Below the pieces are notes generated by a model, which was not told where the DNA came from, did no database searches, and saw only the letters and a program-made list of their open reading frames with translations. A stretch of DNA of 20,364 nt from UBA1014 sp964344035 (lineage in GTDB: Bacteria; SAR324; NAC60-12): positions 1 to 20,364 of the forward strand of contig CAYFLK010000066.1 in assembly GCA_964344035.1 (NCBI GenBank), written 5' to 3'. The first letter of the stretch is position 1. Every line of letters starts with the position of its first letter. The position numbers were made by a program, and so were the translations under genes. This document shows, piece by piece, positions 13,046 to 20,242 of the stretch.

Positions 13046-14350
13046 TCATAATATTTTGAACTTACCATTTTTATCAATTTCAATGGTAGCATTGAGGAAG
13101 CGCGCGTTGGTGTAGCCTTTGTTTTTAAGCAGGTTAAATGCAATCTGGGCGCGTCCGCCGGAGACGCAATGGATCAACACCGGTTTATTTTTCGGTACAC
13201 TGGCGAGACCGGCTTCAAGGTTTTCCAGGGGAAAATGCAGTGAAGCCGCCATGTGACTCGCTCCATACTCCTTGTCGGTGCGTACATCCAGTATCGTGGC
13301 AGAACCGGCTTTAGCGAGTTTCGCGAATTCCTCCGCAGAAACTTCACCGGGGGCAAGTTTCTTGACGTAGACTATCCGGGATGCGGGCGGAGTGTCCGTC
13401 AGGGGCAACCCTTTTTGCTTCCACTGCTTGAGTCCGCCCTCGAGCACTGCTACGCTTTTATATTTCCATGACATCAGTTCACGGTAAGCCTTCACTGCTT
13501 CGGGGCTGTAGGTATCATCCACGTAAACGATGATCGGAGCTTTCTTGTCACCCAGCCCGGGCAGGATTTTCTGCAGGGACTTCAGCTTGCGCGCTTTGAA
13601 ATCCTTGCCCATCGCCTGCAGTTCGGCCGGGGTGAAATGCACCGCACCCGGGATGCGGCTCGCGACGGCGCTGCGCACATCAATAATGACATGGTGCTCA
13701 TCCAGGTTTTTGCTGACCCAGCTGTTTTTCACGCCAACAAGCAGTTTCTTTTTCTTCCAAGCGGGAAGTCCGGCTGTGTAGACTTTAACGTTGGTGTAAC
13801 CTGCTTTTTCCGCCAACCTGGCGGATTTCGGACTGAAGCCTCAGGTAGGCCCTCCGCAATAGAAGACAAGCAGCCTGTTCTTGTCCTTCGGCAAAAGCTG
13901 GGTCGTCTTGGCAAAAGCACCGGTGGGCTGTGAAATTGAGCCGGGGATGTGACCCGCGTTGTATTTTCCGGTTGGTCGCGCGTCGACAATCAGGTACTCT
14001 CCCGCAGGGCGCTGCAGGAGCGCCGCGAGTTCTTTTGTGCCGATGATCTTCGCCGGGTCTACCTTGACCAGAACACGCTTGATGCTGTTTGCCACCTGTC
14101 CGGCATCCACATCGACCACGATCTTATCGTTTGTAATGAACTCCTTGATCGATTTCGCGTTCACGTATTTGGTGCTCTTCCCGAAACGAATTACTTCGAC
14201 GGCCTTGGATTTAAGGTTCAACATCTGGATGGTGCTCGCCTTGCGCGAAATGGACTGGACCTTGCCGGTCATCTGTCCGGACAGCGCGAGCATGGGCAGC
14301 AACAGCATCAGCGCCGTCATCCCGATGAACCTGAAAATGGGGTTTCTCAT
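13046..14350 (-). CDS. Periplasmic triple-domain rhodanese, probable selenoprotein (in-frame TGA at 13843-13841)
   Basis: Read through one TGA, the frame gives 434 residues. Rhodaneses transfer sulfane sulfur. A signal peptide (hydrophobic 8-24) is followed by a beta-rich segment (25-97). Domain 1 is at about 100-200, with I-V-D-A-R at 121-125 and active loop C165-G-G-P-T-U170, then S-P-K-S-A and V-Y-T-A-G-L-P-A-W. Domain 2 (about 205-320) keeps the fold (I-I-D-V-R, V-L-E-G-G-L-K-Q-W) but has Y-V-D-D-T-Y at the loop, so it has no catalytic Cys. Domain 3 (about 330-430) has I-L-D-V-R and loop Cys395 in I-H-C-V-S-G-G-R-A. Residue 170 is Cys in many relatives (C-G-G-x-K-C-x-L-S). Coding similarity continues in the same frame on both sides of the TGA, and a SECIS-like hairpin follows. 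If the TGA instead stops translation, this is a broken gene. It lies upstream of the psr-like genes, with 129 bases between, and diverges from the 12-haem cytochrome gene. Confidence 0.82.
13809..13825 (-). promoter_or_regulatory. Candidate bacterial SECIS element just after the in-frame TGA
   Basis: On the minus strand UCCGCC (13825-13820), loop AGGUU (13819-13815) and GGCGGA (13814-13809) form a 6 bp stem, or 7 bp if the loop A and U pair to leave GGU. The loop starts 22 bases after the TGA. A lower stem GCUU/AAGC (13839-13836 with 13806-13803) is possible. E. coli fdhF has an AGGUCU loop about 18 bases after its UGA, so the loop sequence and spacing agree with SelB-recognised elements. Confidence 0.7.
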
Positions 14351-14389
14351 GGGTCCTCTCTCTGCTGGAATGAGAAATGAGCGGATTGC

Positions 14390-14405
14390 CCGGCACGTTT
14401 GCCGG
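14390..14405. repeat. Inverted repeat CCGGCA-N4-TGCCGG
   Basis: Perfect 6 bp arms lie 40 bases upstream of the rhodanese ATG, in the shared divergent region. It may be an operator or a leader hairpin for the minus-strand transcript. Confidence 0.35.
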
Positions 14406-14433
14406 ACAGGGACAGTCTCTCAAGAACCGCGAT

Positions 14434-14480
14434 TTGCTTAAATTAGCAAAAATACGTACGGTAACTTGCTGAGTTAGCAG
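14434..14480. promoter_or_regulatory. Two tandem TTGCT-N3/4-TTAGCA operator-like sites in the divergent promoter region
   Basis: Site 1, TTGCTTAAATTAGCAA, is at 14434-14449. Site 2, TTGCTGAGTTAGCAG, is at 14466-14480. Each is an inverted repeat of TTGCT with AGCAA/G, and their starts are 32 bases apart, three helical turns. They sit between the divergent rhodanese and cytochrome genes, ending 16 bases before the cytochrome ATG at 14497. A shared regulator of both genes is a reasonable inference. Confidence 0.5.
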
Positions 14481-14496
14481 CGGTTTTTAGAAATTC

Positions 14497-16164
14497 ATGA
14501 AATCACTGAACATATTGTTATTTTCGGCGCTGATTTCCGCGGTCTTTCACGGAGCGGTAGCCGCCGCGCAAGAGGAAGCCTGCCTCGTCTGTCATCAACA
14601 GACGAAAGGGTTTTCCCGCTTTCATGACCCCGGGCTGATCGGGTGTGCTGCCTGCCATAACGGGGACGTGAGCGCTGATACGGAACAGGGGGGGCACCGG
14701 GGAATGGAAGCCTTTCCGGGCAGGATGTCTACTCTGAAACAGACATGCGGGAGGAGCGGGTGTCACGAGGAGCAGGTCCGGATCGTTGAGCACTCGGTGA
14801 TGAACACGCTGGACGGGATGATAGAATCCACGCGGAGGGTGTTTGGAGCGCCTTCGGGGAACGATAATGATCCCATTTTGTTGGCGGAACGGCTGTCCGG
14901 AAGCGGCGCCGATTCCTACTTGCGGAAGTTGTGTGTTTCCTGTCACCTGGGCAAGGATCGCAAGAATCACAGCCTGGGTTTGCGAGACCGGGGCGGAGGT
15001 TGCGCGGCGTGTCATTTGCAGAATCCGCCAGTGGAAAATCCGGATCTTCACCCGCGCCTCAGCGTCCGGGTTCACAGCGACCGCTGCTTCGGGTGCCACA
15101 GCCGCTCAGGCAGGATTTCCCTAAATTATTATGGACTCGCTGAAGTAGAGCGGGTGGACCAGGAGCGTATCGGTGATTTTGGGCGGCTTCCAGACAAACG
15201 TCTTGTGGAAAAGAAGACAATGGACGTACACGCCCGCGCCGGGATGGACTGCGTCGATTGTCACACCGTGCGCGGGGTGATGGGGAGCGGCAAGCGCGGT
15301 GAACGGCAGCTCGACATTCAATGCGTGGACTGCCACGGGGCAGTCCTGCCCGTGAGGGCATTGAGAAAACCCAGTTCCCGCGAAAGCCTCTACCCCGCTT
15401 TGTACGCGGGTCAATACTTTTATACTGAAGACGGAAAAGTGGCGGCGACATCACGACACGGAACGCCGCTGTTTCACCTCCGGGAAAAGACGGGACCGGA
15501 AACTGCATTGGGGAGGGATCCCGGTGTTCTGAGAACATTGACCGGGAAAGTCAACCACAAGGAATTCCGTGTTCCGCTTATAAAACAAGGGCCGCACCAT
15601 GATCAGGCCGGTCACCAACGCCTGACTTGCGACAGCTGCCATTCTGCCTGGGCGCCGCAATGTTACGGGTGCCACATCCGTTTTGATCCCAACCGGAAGC
15701 AGTGGGACCATTTGAAAAACCGTAAAACCGCTGGACGCTGGATCGAAAGCCGCTGGGGGGTAGAGGCGGAACCGCCGGGAATGAATCTCATTCTCGAACC
15801 CCCTGGCGGGGGTCCGCCGATCCGGCGCAGACTTTACGCCGCGCTTTCTCCGCACACCACCGTCCGTGCCGGACGCACTTGCGAAAGCTGCCATTTGAGC
15901 GATGAAGCCCTTGGAATCATCAAAAGCAGCATCACCCATCCCGAACATCCGGAATGGTCTTTGCCGAAAGGTTGGATCAGGGAAGACTCGCAAAAACCCG
16001 GGAATGCGAGCAATCCGGACGCGCGCAGTCTCAATACAGCGGAAATACGCCGGGTCCGCCGGGTCGGGGAATGCCTCCGATGCCACCCCCCGGCTGACCC
16101 TGTCTACCGGGATTTCCAGCAATGGAGAAGCGCCCTGTCCGCGGATCATCCGCCGATGAATTGA
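14497..16164 (+). CDS. Exported dodecahaem cytochrome c
   Basis: The 555-residue precursor has a signal peptide (cut near A-A-A-Q at 25). It has eleven C-x-x-C-H motifs with first Cys at 29, 50, 146, 169, 197, 252, 276, 378, 389, 462 and 526. A twelfth motif is C-G-R-S-G-C-H at 84-90, an expanded C-x4-C-H form. Twelve haems are therefore expected. The paired motif C-D-S-C-H-S-A-W-A-P-Q-C-Y-G-C-H at 378-393 places two haems close together. A segment of about 70 residues without haems lies at 394-461. I do not recognise a named enzyme family. It lacks the C-x15-C-H motif of MccA sulfite reductase. It may be an electron conduit or an oxidoreductase of nitrogen or sulfur compounds. ATG at 14497 has no clear Shine-Dalgarno. 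It diverges from the rhodanese gene and shares its control region. Confidence 0.9.
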   Translation: MKSLNILLFSALISAVFHGAVAAAQEEACLVCHQQTKGFSRFHDPGLIGCAACHNGDVSADTEQGGHRGMEAFPGRMSTLKQTCGRSGCHEEQVRIVEHSVMNTLDGMIESTRRVFGAPSGNDNDPILLAERLSGSGADSYLRKLCVSCHLGKDRKNHSLGLRDRGGGCAACHLQNPPVENPDLHPRLSVRVHSDRCFGCHSRSGRISLNYYGLAEVERVDQERIGDFGRLPDKRLVEKKTMDVHARAGMDCVDCHTVRGVMGSGKRGERQLDIQCVDCHGAVLPVRALRKPSSRESLYPALYAGQYFYTEDGKVAATSRHGTPLFHLREKTGPETALGRDPGVLRTLTGKVNHKEFRVPLIKQGPHHDQAGHQRLTCDSCHSAWAPQCYGCHIRFDPNRKQWDHLKNRKTAGRWIESRWGVEAEPPGMNLILEPPGGGPPIRRRLYAALSPHTTVRAGRTCESCHLSDEALGIIKSSITHPEHPEWSLPKGWIREDSQKPGNASNPDARSLNTAEIRRVRRVGECLRCHPPADPVYRDFQQWRSALSADHPPMN

Positions 16165-16216
16165 ATTTGTCTAATGTGTCACCTGCATTTTTTGCCTCAA
16201 TAACAGAAATGGTAGT

Positions 16217-16861
16217 ATGAAAGAGACGCCGATGAAACAGACAGAAATAACCCTTGTGCGTCACGCGGAAACGGAGTGGAATACCCAGCGCCGTTTCCAG
16301 GGACACAAGGACAGTGAACTGACGGAACTGGGATGGAAACAGGTTTCCGCGCTTGGGAAAAGCTTCCGCTATGAATCATTCGATCGCCTTTACAGCAGTG
16401 ATTTGCCGAGAAGCCGCAAAACCGCGGAAGCCATTGCTGCCCATCACCAACACTCCATTCTGTTCGATGAGCGTCTGCGGGAAAAAAACCTCGGCATCTT
16501 CGAAGGCCTGGACGTGCCTGAAATCAGGGAGCGTTTCGGGGAGGCATACGCAGCATTCAAAAGCGAAGGGCCCGGTTATCAAATTGAAGAAGGAGAAAGC
16601 ACTTTTCAGCTTCAGCAGCGTGCACTTGCATTTGTCGAGGATGTTCAGGCAAGACACGCTGGAGAGAGTATAGTCCTCGTCACTCACGGAGGCGTGGTGC
16701 GGGTTCTGCTCAAGCACATCCTCGGCATCTCCCTCGATACCCCCACCCGTTTTCGCATTCAGAACACGAGCATCCACCGCCTGGTCCTGGAAAAGGAATA
16801 CTGGATGGTCTCCACACTCGGAGAAGTATCACACCTCAATGGTGTTCGTTCCGCGGGATAA
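16217..16861 (+). CDS. Histidine phosphatase (phosphoglycerate mutase-like, GpmB/CobC type)
   Basis: This 214-residue cytoplasmic enzyme belongs to the histidine phosphatase superfamily. The catalytic motif L-V-R-H-A-E-T-E-W-N is near the N-terminus; A-E replaces the common G-E. S-S-D-L-P-R-S-R-K-T-A-E supplies the second Arg. L-R-E-K-N-L-G-I-F-E-G gives the conserved acidic region. V-T-H-G-G-V-V-R carries the second catalytic His. Substrates in this branch range from 3-phosphoglycerate to alpha-ribazole phosphate and various sugar phosphates, so the exact reaction is open. The start is uncertain: ATG 16217 gives 214 residues. ATG 16232 gives 209, has AAGAGA in front, and places the R-H motif where the family usually has it. 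The end overlaps the start of the next frame, suggesting an operon. Confidence 0.85.
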   Translation: MKETPMKQTEITLVRHAETEWNTQRRFQGHKDSELTELGWKQVSALGKSFRYESFDRLYSSDLPRSRKTAEAIAAHHQHSILFDERLREKNLGIFEGLDVPEIRERFGEAYAAFKSEGPGYQIEEGESTFQLQQRALAFVEDVQARHAGESIVLVTHGGVVRVLLKHILGISLDTPTRFRIQNTSIHRLVLEKEYWMVSTLGEVSHLNGVRSAG

Positions 16862-17690
16862 CGAGGACAGGAACCAATGCGAAATTAACAAAAGCGAATC
16901 ACATCATCGCACTTTATCAGCGAGAAAAAACTTGGCATTCTGGAACCCGACTCGCGAAGAACTGATCTGGGTTTCGAATGAAGGCGAGACGCCCGTGCAG
17001 ATCTGGCGCAAACCGGAACGCATAGAATTGAGATTCGGCTCCCGTATCGTGCAGAGCGCGTACGCACGCGCGCATCCGGATGAACTGCTTCTGCCTTATA
17101 CCCGTTTTATGATGCTCGCTCTGCTTTTTGATCCAAATCCGGGAGATGTGCTGCACATCGGCCTGGGCGGAGGAATTATCCCTTCCTTTCTCCACCGTCA
17201 TTTTCCGCACCTGCGGCAAACCGTGGTGGAAAAAAATCACGTTGTCATTGAAGCAGCGCTACGGTTTTTTGAATTCCCCGAGGATGAACGGACGCAAATC
17301 ATCACTTCTGACGCGATCAATGCGCTGCCTAAACTCGAAAGGCATTTCGACCTGGTTTTCGTGGACGCGTTTGGTCCGGACGGGGTCCCTGAACCTCTGG
17401 GTACAAAGGATTTTCTGCACTCGGTGCGCGAGCGCCTGTTTCCGGGAGGATGGGCGGTAGGGAACCTTTGGACCCTCAGCGGGGATTTTCAGGAACAGGA
17501 GGGGAACTGGAAGGAGGTGTTCACGCAGGTTTTTGAAATCCCAACACGTCCCGGGGGGAACATGATCCTCTTCGGCAACCGCGGTTCACACGGGCTTGAA
17601 TTCGAAAAACTGAAGGAAACAGGGGAAAAACTGCGCAAAAAAACCGGCCTGGAATTCCCGAAACTTCTTCGTAAACTGAAAAGGGTTTGA
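16839..17690 (+). CDS. Spermidine synthase-like (SpeE-fold) methyltransferase-family protein
   Basis: Up to 283 residues. The nucleotide-binding core is D-V-L-H-I-G-L-G-G-G-I-I-P at about 102-114, with V-V-E-K-N as the acidic strand-2 end and D-L-V-F-V-D-A-F-G-P-D-G-V-P at about 170-183. V-Q-S-A-Y and L-P-Y-T-R-F-M-M-L-A-L-L lie before the core, as in stand-alone SpeE-like proteins. These use decarboxylated or normal S-adenosylmethionine. Many short bacterial members have no proven aminopropyl transfer, so spermidine synthesis is only one option. The start is unclear. ATG 16839 overlaps the previous gene by 23 bases and has no good ribosome site, and no in-frame ATG follows before residue 91. 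The first 30 residues may therefore be untranslated. It converges on moaA with 13 bases between. Confidence 0.75.
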   Translation: MVFVPRDNEDRNQCEINKSESHHRTLSARKNLAFWNPTREELIWVSNEGETPVQIWRKPERIELRFGSRIVQSAYARAHPDELLLPYTRFMMLALLFDPNPGDVLHIGLGGGIIPSFLHRHFPHLRQTVVEKNHVVIEAALRFFEFPEDERTQIITSDAINALPKLERHFDLVFVDAFGPDGVPEPLGTKDFLHSVRERLFPGGWAVGNLWTLSGDFQEQEGNWKEVFTQVFEIPTRPGGNMILFGNRGSHGLEFEKLKETGEKLRKKTGLEFPKLLRKLKRV

Positions 17691-17703
17691 GCAGCCTGAC
17701 TTT

Positions 17704-18651
17704 TCAGCCTCCCACGCGGGACATGGCAAGACCGGACCCGGTGAAGGCGGCGGTCTGCTTGTATGAAACGGATTCGGCCACCAGCCTTTCCAGCTCGTCT
17801 TTGGGATCGGGATGTTCGAGCAAGTGGCGGATCGAGGTTTCCACCGGGTTGCTCAGACAGCCGATCAGGCGTCCGCTTGATGTCAGCCGCAAGCGGGAAC
17901 AGGTAGAGCAGAAGGGCGAGCTTTCATTGGGAATGATGCCGAAATGCCCGCCGGGAACGCAGAAACGCAGCGCGGTTGAATCTGTTTCCGCTTCAACCGG
18001 CATGACACTGTAACGTTCACGAATGCGGTCAAGGATTTCCTGCATGGAAACGTATTTAAATTGTCCGCTCCGGTACAGCGGTCCCATGCGCATCAACTCG
18101 AGAAACCGCACCTCGATGCCGTGGACGATGCCGAATTCCAGCATGTCGACCACCTCCTCGTCGTTCTCACCCTCCATCACCACCATGTTGACCTTAACCC
18201 TGATGCCCTCTTTGAGGCAGGCATGAATTCCGGCGAGTGTCCTGCGCAGACTTCCCGCGCGGCACATTCTGCGGAAATGCTCCGGGTCAAGTGAATCGAG
18301 GCTGAGGTTGACTTGCGATATCCCCGCATCGGCCAGCGCGGACGCACGTTTTGCCAGCAGTTGTCCGTTGGTGGTGAGCCCGATGCTGGTTAATCCGAGT
18401 TCGCGAATTCCGGAGATGAAGGGCAGCAGTTCACGGTAAAGCAGCGGTTCTCCACCGGTGATACGCACCTTTTCGATGCCGCTGTGGCGGTGCAGCAGCG
18501 TGACCAGTTGCAGCAGCCCCGGCATCGGCAGTTGGTCCGGGGCGACGCGGTGGTCGCGGATGCTGTTTACGCAGTACGAACAGGCAAGGTTGCACGCCTC
18601 GCTGACCGAGACACGAAGTTTGTTGATTTTTCTACCGTGGAGGTCTCTCAT
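17704..18651 (-). CDS. moaA: GTP 3',8-cyclase MoaA, molybdenum cofactor synthesis
   Basis: MoaA is a radical SAM enzyme that starts molybdopterin synthesis by converting GTP to 3',8-cyclo-7,8-dihydro-GTP. The protein has 315 residues. The N-terminal [4Fe-4S] motif is C-N-L-A-C-S-Y-C, about residues 20-27, followed by R-I-T-G-G-E-P-L-L-Y. The C-terminal cluster motif is F-C-S-T-C-S-R-L-R-L-T-S-S-G-R with the third Cys in L-I-G-C-L. The chain ends in Gly-Gly, the tail needed for catalysis. The common Y-C-M-P of the first motif is Y-C-V-N here. The ATG at 18651 is preceded by GGAAAGGAGAACGC and starts M-R-D-L-H-G-R. The frame extends 20 codons further upstream, but without support. It supplies cofactor for NapA and the Psr-like enzyme in this window. 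Other moa genes are not seen here. Confidence 0.92.
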   Translation of the reverse strand: MRDLHGRKINKLRVSVSEACNLACSYCVNSIRDHRVAPDQLPMPGLLQLVTLLHRHSGIEKVRITGGEPLLYRELLPFISGIRELGLTSIGLTTNGQLLAKRASALADAGISQVNLSLDSLDPEHFRRMCRAGSLRRTLAGIHACLKEGIRVKVNMVVMEGENDEEVVDMLEFGIVHGIEVRFLELMRMGPLYRSGQFKYVSMQEILDRIRERYSVMPVEAETDSTALRFCVPGGHFGIIPNESSPFCSTCSRLRLTSSGRLIGCLSNPVETSIRHLLEHPDPKDELERLVAESVSYKQTAAFTGSGLAMSRVGG

Positions 18652-18774
18652 GCGTTCTCCTTTCCAAAGCACGGGAGGCCTGCGGGTTTCCCCGCTGACC
18701 CTGTCGTTCATCCTGCCGTTGCGGGTGCGTTAGGCCTGGATAAATCGGAGATGCGGTTGTTATTTATACTCGGA

Positions 18775-18823
18775 GGAGATTCGGAAAATTCCAGGGGACT
18801 GGATTGAATCTCCCCGCCGAATC
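18775..18823. promoter_or_regulatory. Nested and alternative hairpins between moaA and the csaA-like gene
   Basis: GGAGATTC (18775-18782) pairs with GAATCTCC (18806-18813), enclosing TCCAG-GGGA-CTGGA (18790-18803). GATTCGG (18778-18784) could instead pair with CCGAATC (18817-18823). The two outer pairings exclude each other. The region lies in the 231-base divergent gap. A minus-strand TATAAA (about 18763-18768) inside it could be the moaA -10 box. It might be an operator or an attenuating leader. It does not obviously match the Moco riboswitch. Confidence 0.35.
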
Positions 18824-18882
18824 AGTTTACAATCTACTTTCTTCTCAAAAATCCCCTTTGTCAAGTATTTTACGAAAAAAAA

Positions 18883-19248
18883 ATGAAAGAATCCTATCTG
18901 TCTCCTGATTCACTGCCGGAGATCGATTTCACAGACTTCATGCGGGTGGAAATCCGTGTGGGCACAGTGCTTGAAGTCAGGCCCAACCCGAAAGCGCGCA
19001 AACCGTGTTATGTGATGCGCATTGATTTCGGCGAACATGGGATAAAGACCAGTTCCGCGCAGATCACCCGGAATTATTCCGCGCGGGAACTGGTCGGGTT
19101 ACAGGTTGTGGCGGTTCTTAATTTTCCGGTGAAACGGATTGCCGGGGTGAAATCGGAAGCGCTGGTCCTCGGCGCATACTCGGAAGCGCGTGATGTCGCC
19201 CTGCTCCAGCTCACCCACCCGGTGGAAAACGGCTCGCGGGTCGCCTGA
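18883..19248 (+). CDS. csaA: CsaA-like tRNA-binding-domain protein
   Basis: The 121-residue protein is nearly all one EMAP/tRNA-binding OB-fold. F-M-R-V-E-I-R-V-G-T-V-L-E-V opens the domain. A-R-K-P-C-Y-V-M-R-I-D-F-G follows, then K-T-S-S-A-Q-I-T and L-V-G-L-Q-V-V-A-V-L-N-F-P-V-K-R-I-A-G-V-K-S-E-A-L-V-L-G-A. This wording is that of CsaA, a dimeric protein proposed as a secretion-related chaperone or tRNA-binding factor. The length is close to the usual 110 residues plus a short N-terminal extension. ATG 18883 follows a run of A with no Shine-Dalgarno, so an alternative start cannot be excluded. No functional tie with its neighbours is apparent. It converges on the SDR gene, leaving 9 bases between stops. 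Confidence 0.85.
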   Translation: MKESYLSPDSLPEIDFTDFMRVEIRVGTVLEVRPNPKARKPCYVMRIDFGEHGIKTSSAQITRNYSARELVGLQVVAVLNFPVKRIAGVKSEALVLGAYSEARDVALLQLTHPVENGSRVA

Positions 19249-19257
19249 TCCCGGATG

Positions 19258-20010
19258 TCAGTAAGTGGAGCGTCCGCCGCTGAGGTCGAAAACCCCTCCG
19301 GTGGTGAAAGAATTTTCACTGGAACAGAGCCAGGCAACCATTGACGCGGCTTCCCCGACTTTCAGGAACCGGTTGCGCGGGATTTTATTTAACATGTACT
19401 GGATGTGTTCTTCGCTGATCTGGTCGAAGATCCTGGTTTTCGCCGCGGCGGGAGTGATGCAGTTAACGGCGATGTCGTAAGCGGCAAGTTCTTTCCCCAG
19501 CGATTTTGTCAGCGCAATCACCCCCGCTTTCGCAGCGCTGTAGGGTGAGGCGTTGGGATTCCCGTCCTTTCCGGCGACCGATGCCACATTGACAATGCGT
19601 CCGTAGTTTTGCGAGATCATTCCCGGTGTGACCGCCCTCAGGCAGTTGAAGACCCCGGTAAGGTCGATGTCGATCACCTGACGCCATTCATCCGGGGGAT
19701 ATTCCCAGAGCTTCGCGGTCGGTCCGGCTATGCCGGCGTTGCAGACAAGAATGTCGATGCTGCCGAACGCTTCCCTGGTTTGGCGCTCCGCGTGCTCGAC
19801 AGAACCGAGATCGGCAACATCCGCCGCCACCGCTTCAACAAGGCCTTTGGCTGAGAGCTTTTCAGCAGTTTCACGCGCCAGCGATGCATCGCGGTCCCAG
19901 AGACTGACTGATCCTCCGGAATCAAGCAGACGTTCAGCGATTGCCTGCCCGATTCCCTGGGCCCCTCCGGTGACTACGCCAACCTGGCCTTTCAAATCAA
20001 TTTGATTCAT
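19258..20010 (-). CDS. Short-chain dehydrogenase/reductase (SDR, FabG-like)
   Basis: The 250-residue NAD(P)-dependent oxidoreductase is of classical SDR length. The dinucleotide motif is V-V-T-G-G-A-Q-G-I-G-Q-A (T-G-x3-G-x-G). N-A-G-I-A-G follows strand 4. The catalytic Ser is in I-V-N-V-A-S-V-A-G, and the Tyr-Lys pair is in Y-S-A-A-K-A-G. The C-terminus D-L-S-G-G-R-S-T-Y is the usual SDR ending. L-W-D-R-D after strand 2 has an Asp in the position that favours NAD(H) over NADP(H). The substrate is unknown; 3-oxoacyl-ACP reductases and sugar or hydroxyacid dehydrogenases look alike. ATG 20010 was chosen because AAAGGTGCACC precedes it and the fold starts there, though the frame is open for 70 more codons upstream. 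Confidence 0.9.
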   Translation of the reverse strand: MNQIDLKGQVGVVTGGAQGIGQAIAERLLDSGGSVSLWDRDASLARETAEKLSAKGLVEAVAADVADLGSVEHAERQTREAFGSIDILVCNAGIAGPTAKLWEYPPDEWRQVIDIDLTGVFNCLRAVTPGMISQNYGRIVNVASVAGKDGNPNASPYSAAKAGVIALTKSLGKELAAYDIAVNCITPAAAKTRIFDQISEEHIQYMLNKIPRNRFLKVGEAASMVAWLCSSENSFTTGGVFDLSGGRSTY

Positions 20011-20242
20011 GGTGCACCTTTGTGATTGGTCACTTAGAAATTCCTTCATGCCTGTAAGTGGGTAGCACGCAGACAGGGAAAATATATCGATTAATATTCG
20101 TTGTCGAAATCGAAATCGAAATCGCCCCACAAATAAATGAACGGAGGCACATTCTCTATTCCTGGATGTTTCATGTCCAATTAAAGACGGGGCAATCCCG
20201 ATTTTATGGAGTCCGGGCATGACCCGGACAGCATTGCCGGCG
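20011..20242. other. Non-coding region upstream of the SDR gene
   Basis: No gene supported. It holds the hexamer CGAAAT three times in a row (20105-20122), an AT-rich patch at about 20083-20100 that may carry the SDR promoter, and a hairpin at 20211-20229. Confidence 0.4.
20211..20229. repeat. Hairpin GTCCGGG-N5-CCCGGAC
   Basis: Perfect 7 bp arms surround a 5-base loop, 14 bases beyond the stop of the partial frame at 20243. It may terminate or protect that upstream transcript on the minus strand, but no T run follows. Confidence 0.4.

Noticed and set aside
13841..13843. Simple nonsense mutation making the rhodanese a pseudogene
   Set aside because: Not excluded, but less likely. The frame is otherwise intact over 434 codons, the TGA coincides with a conserved Cys position, and a SECIS-like hairpin follows.
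14518..15099. Minus-strand 193-residue frame inside the multihaem cytochrome gene
   Set aside because: The plus strand encodes twelve haem motifs and a signal peptide. The antisense frame has no recognisable features.
18652..18882. Moco riboswitch upstream of moaA
   Set aside because: Hairpins are present, but I cannot see the conserved Moco-motif architecture, so only generic inverted repeats are reported.
20105..20122. Three tandem CGAAAT hexamers as a regulatory or CRISPR-like repeat
   Set aside because: Too short and too few copies, with no spacers. It looks like ordinary slippage sequence.
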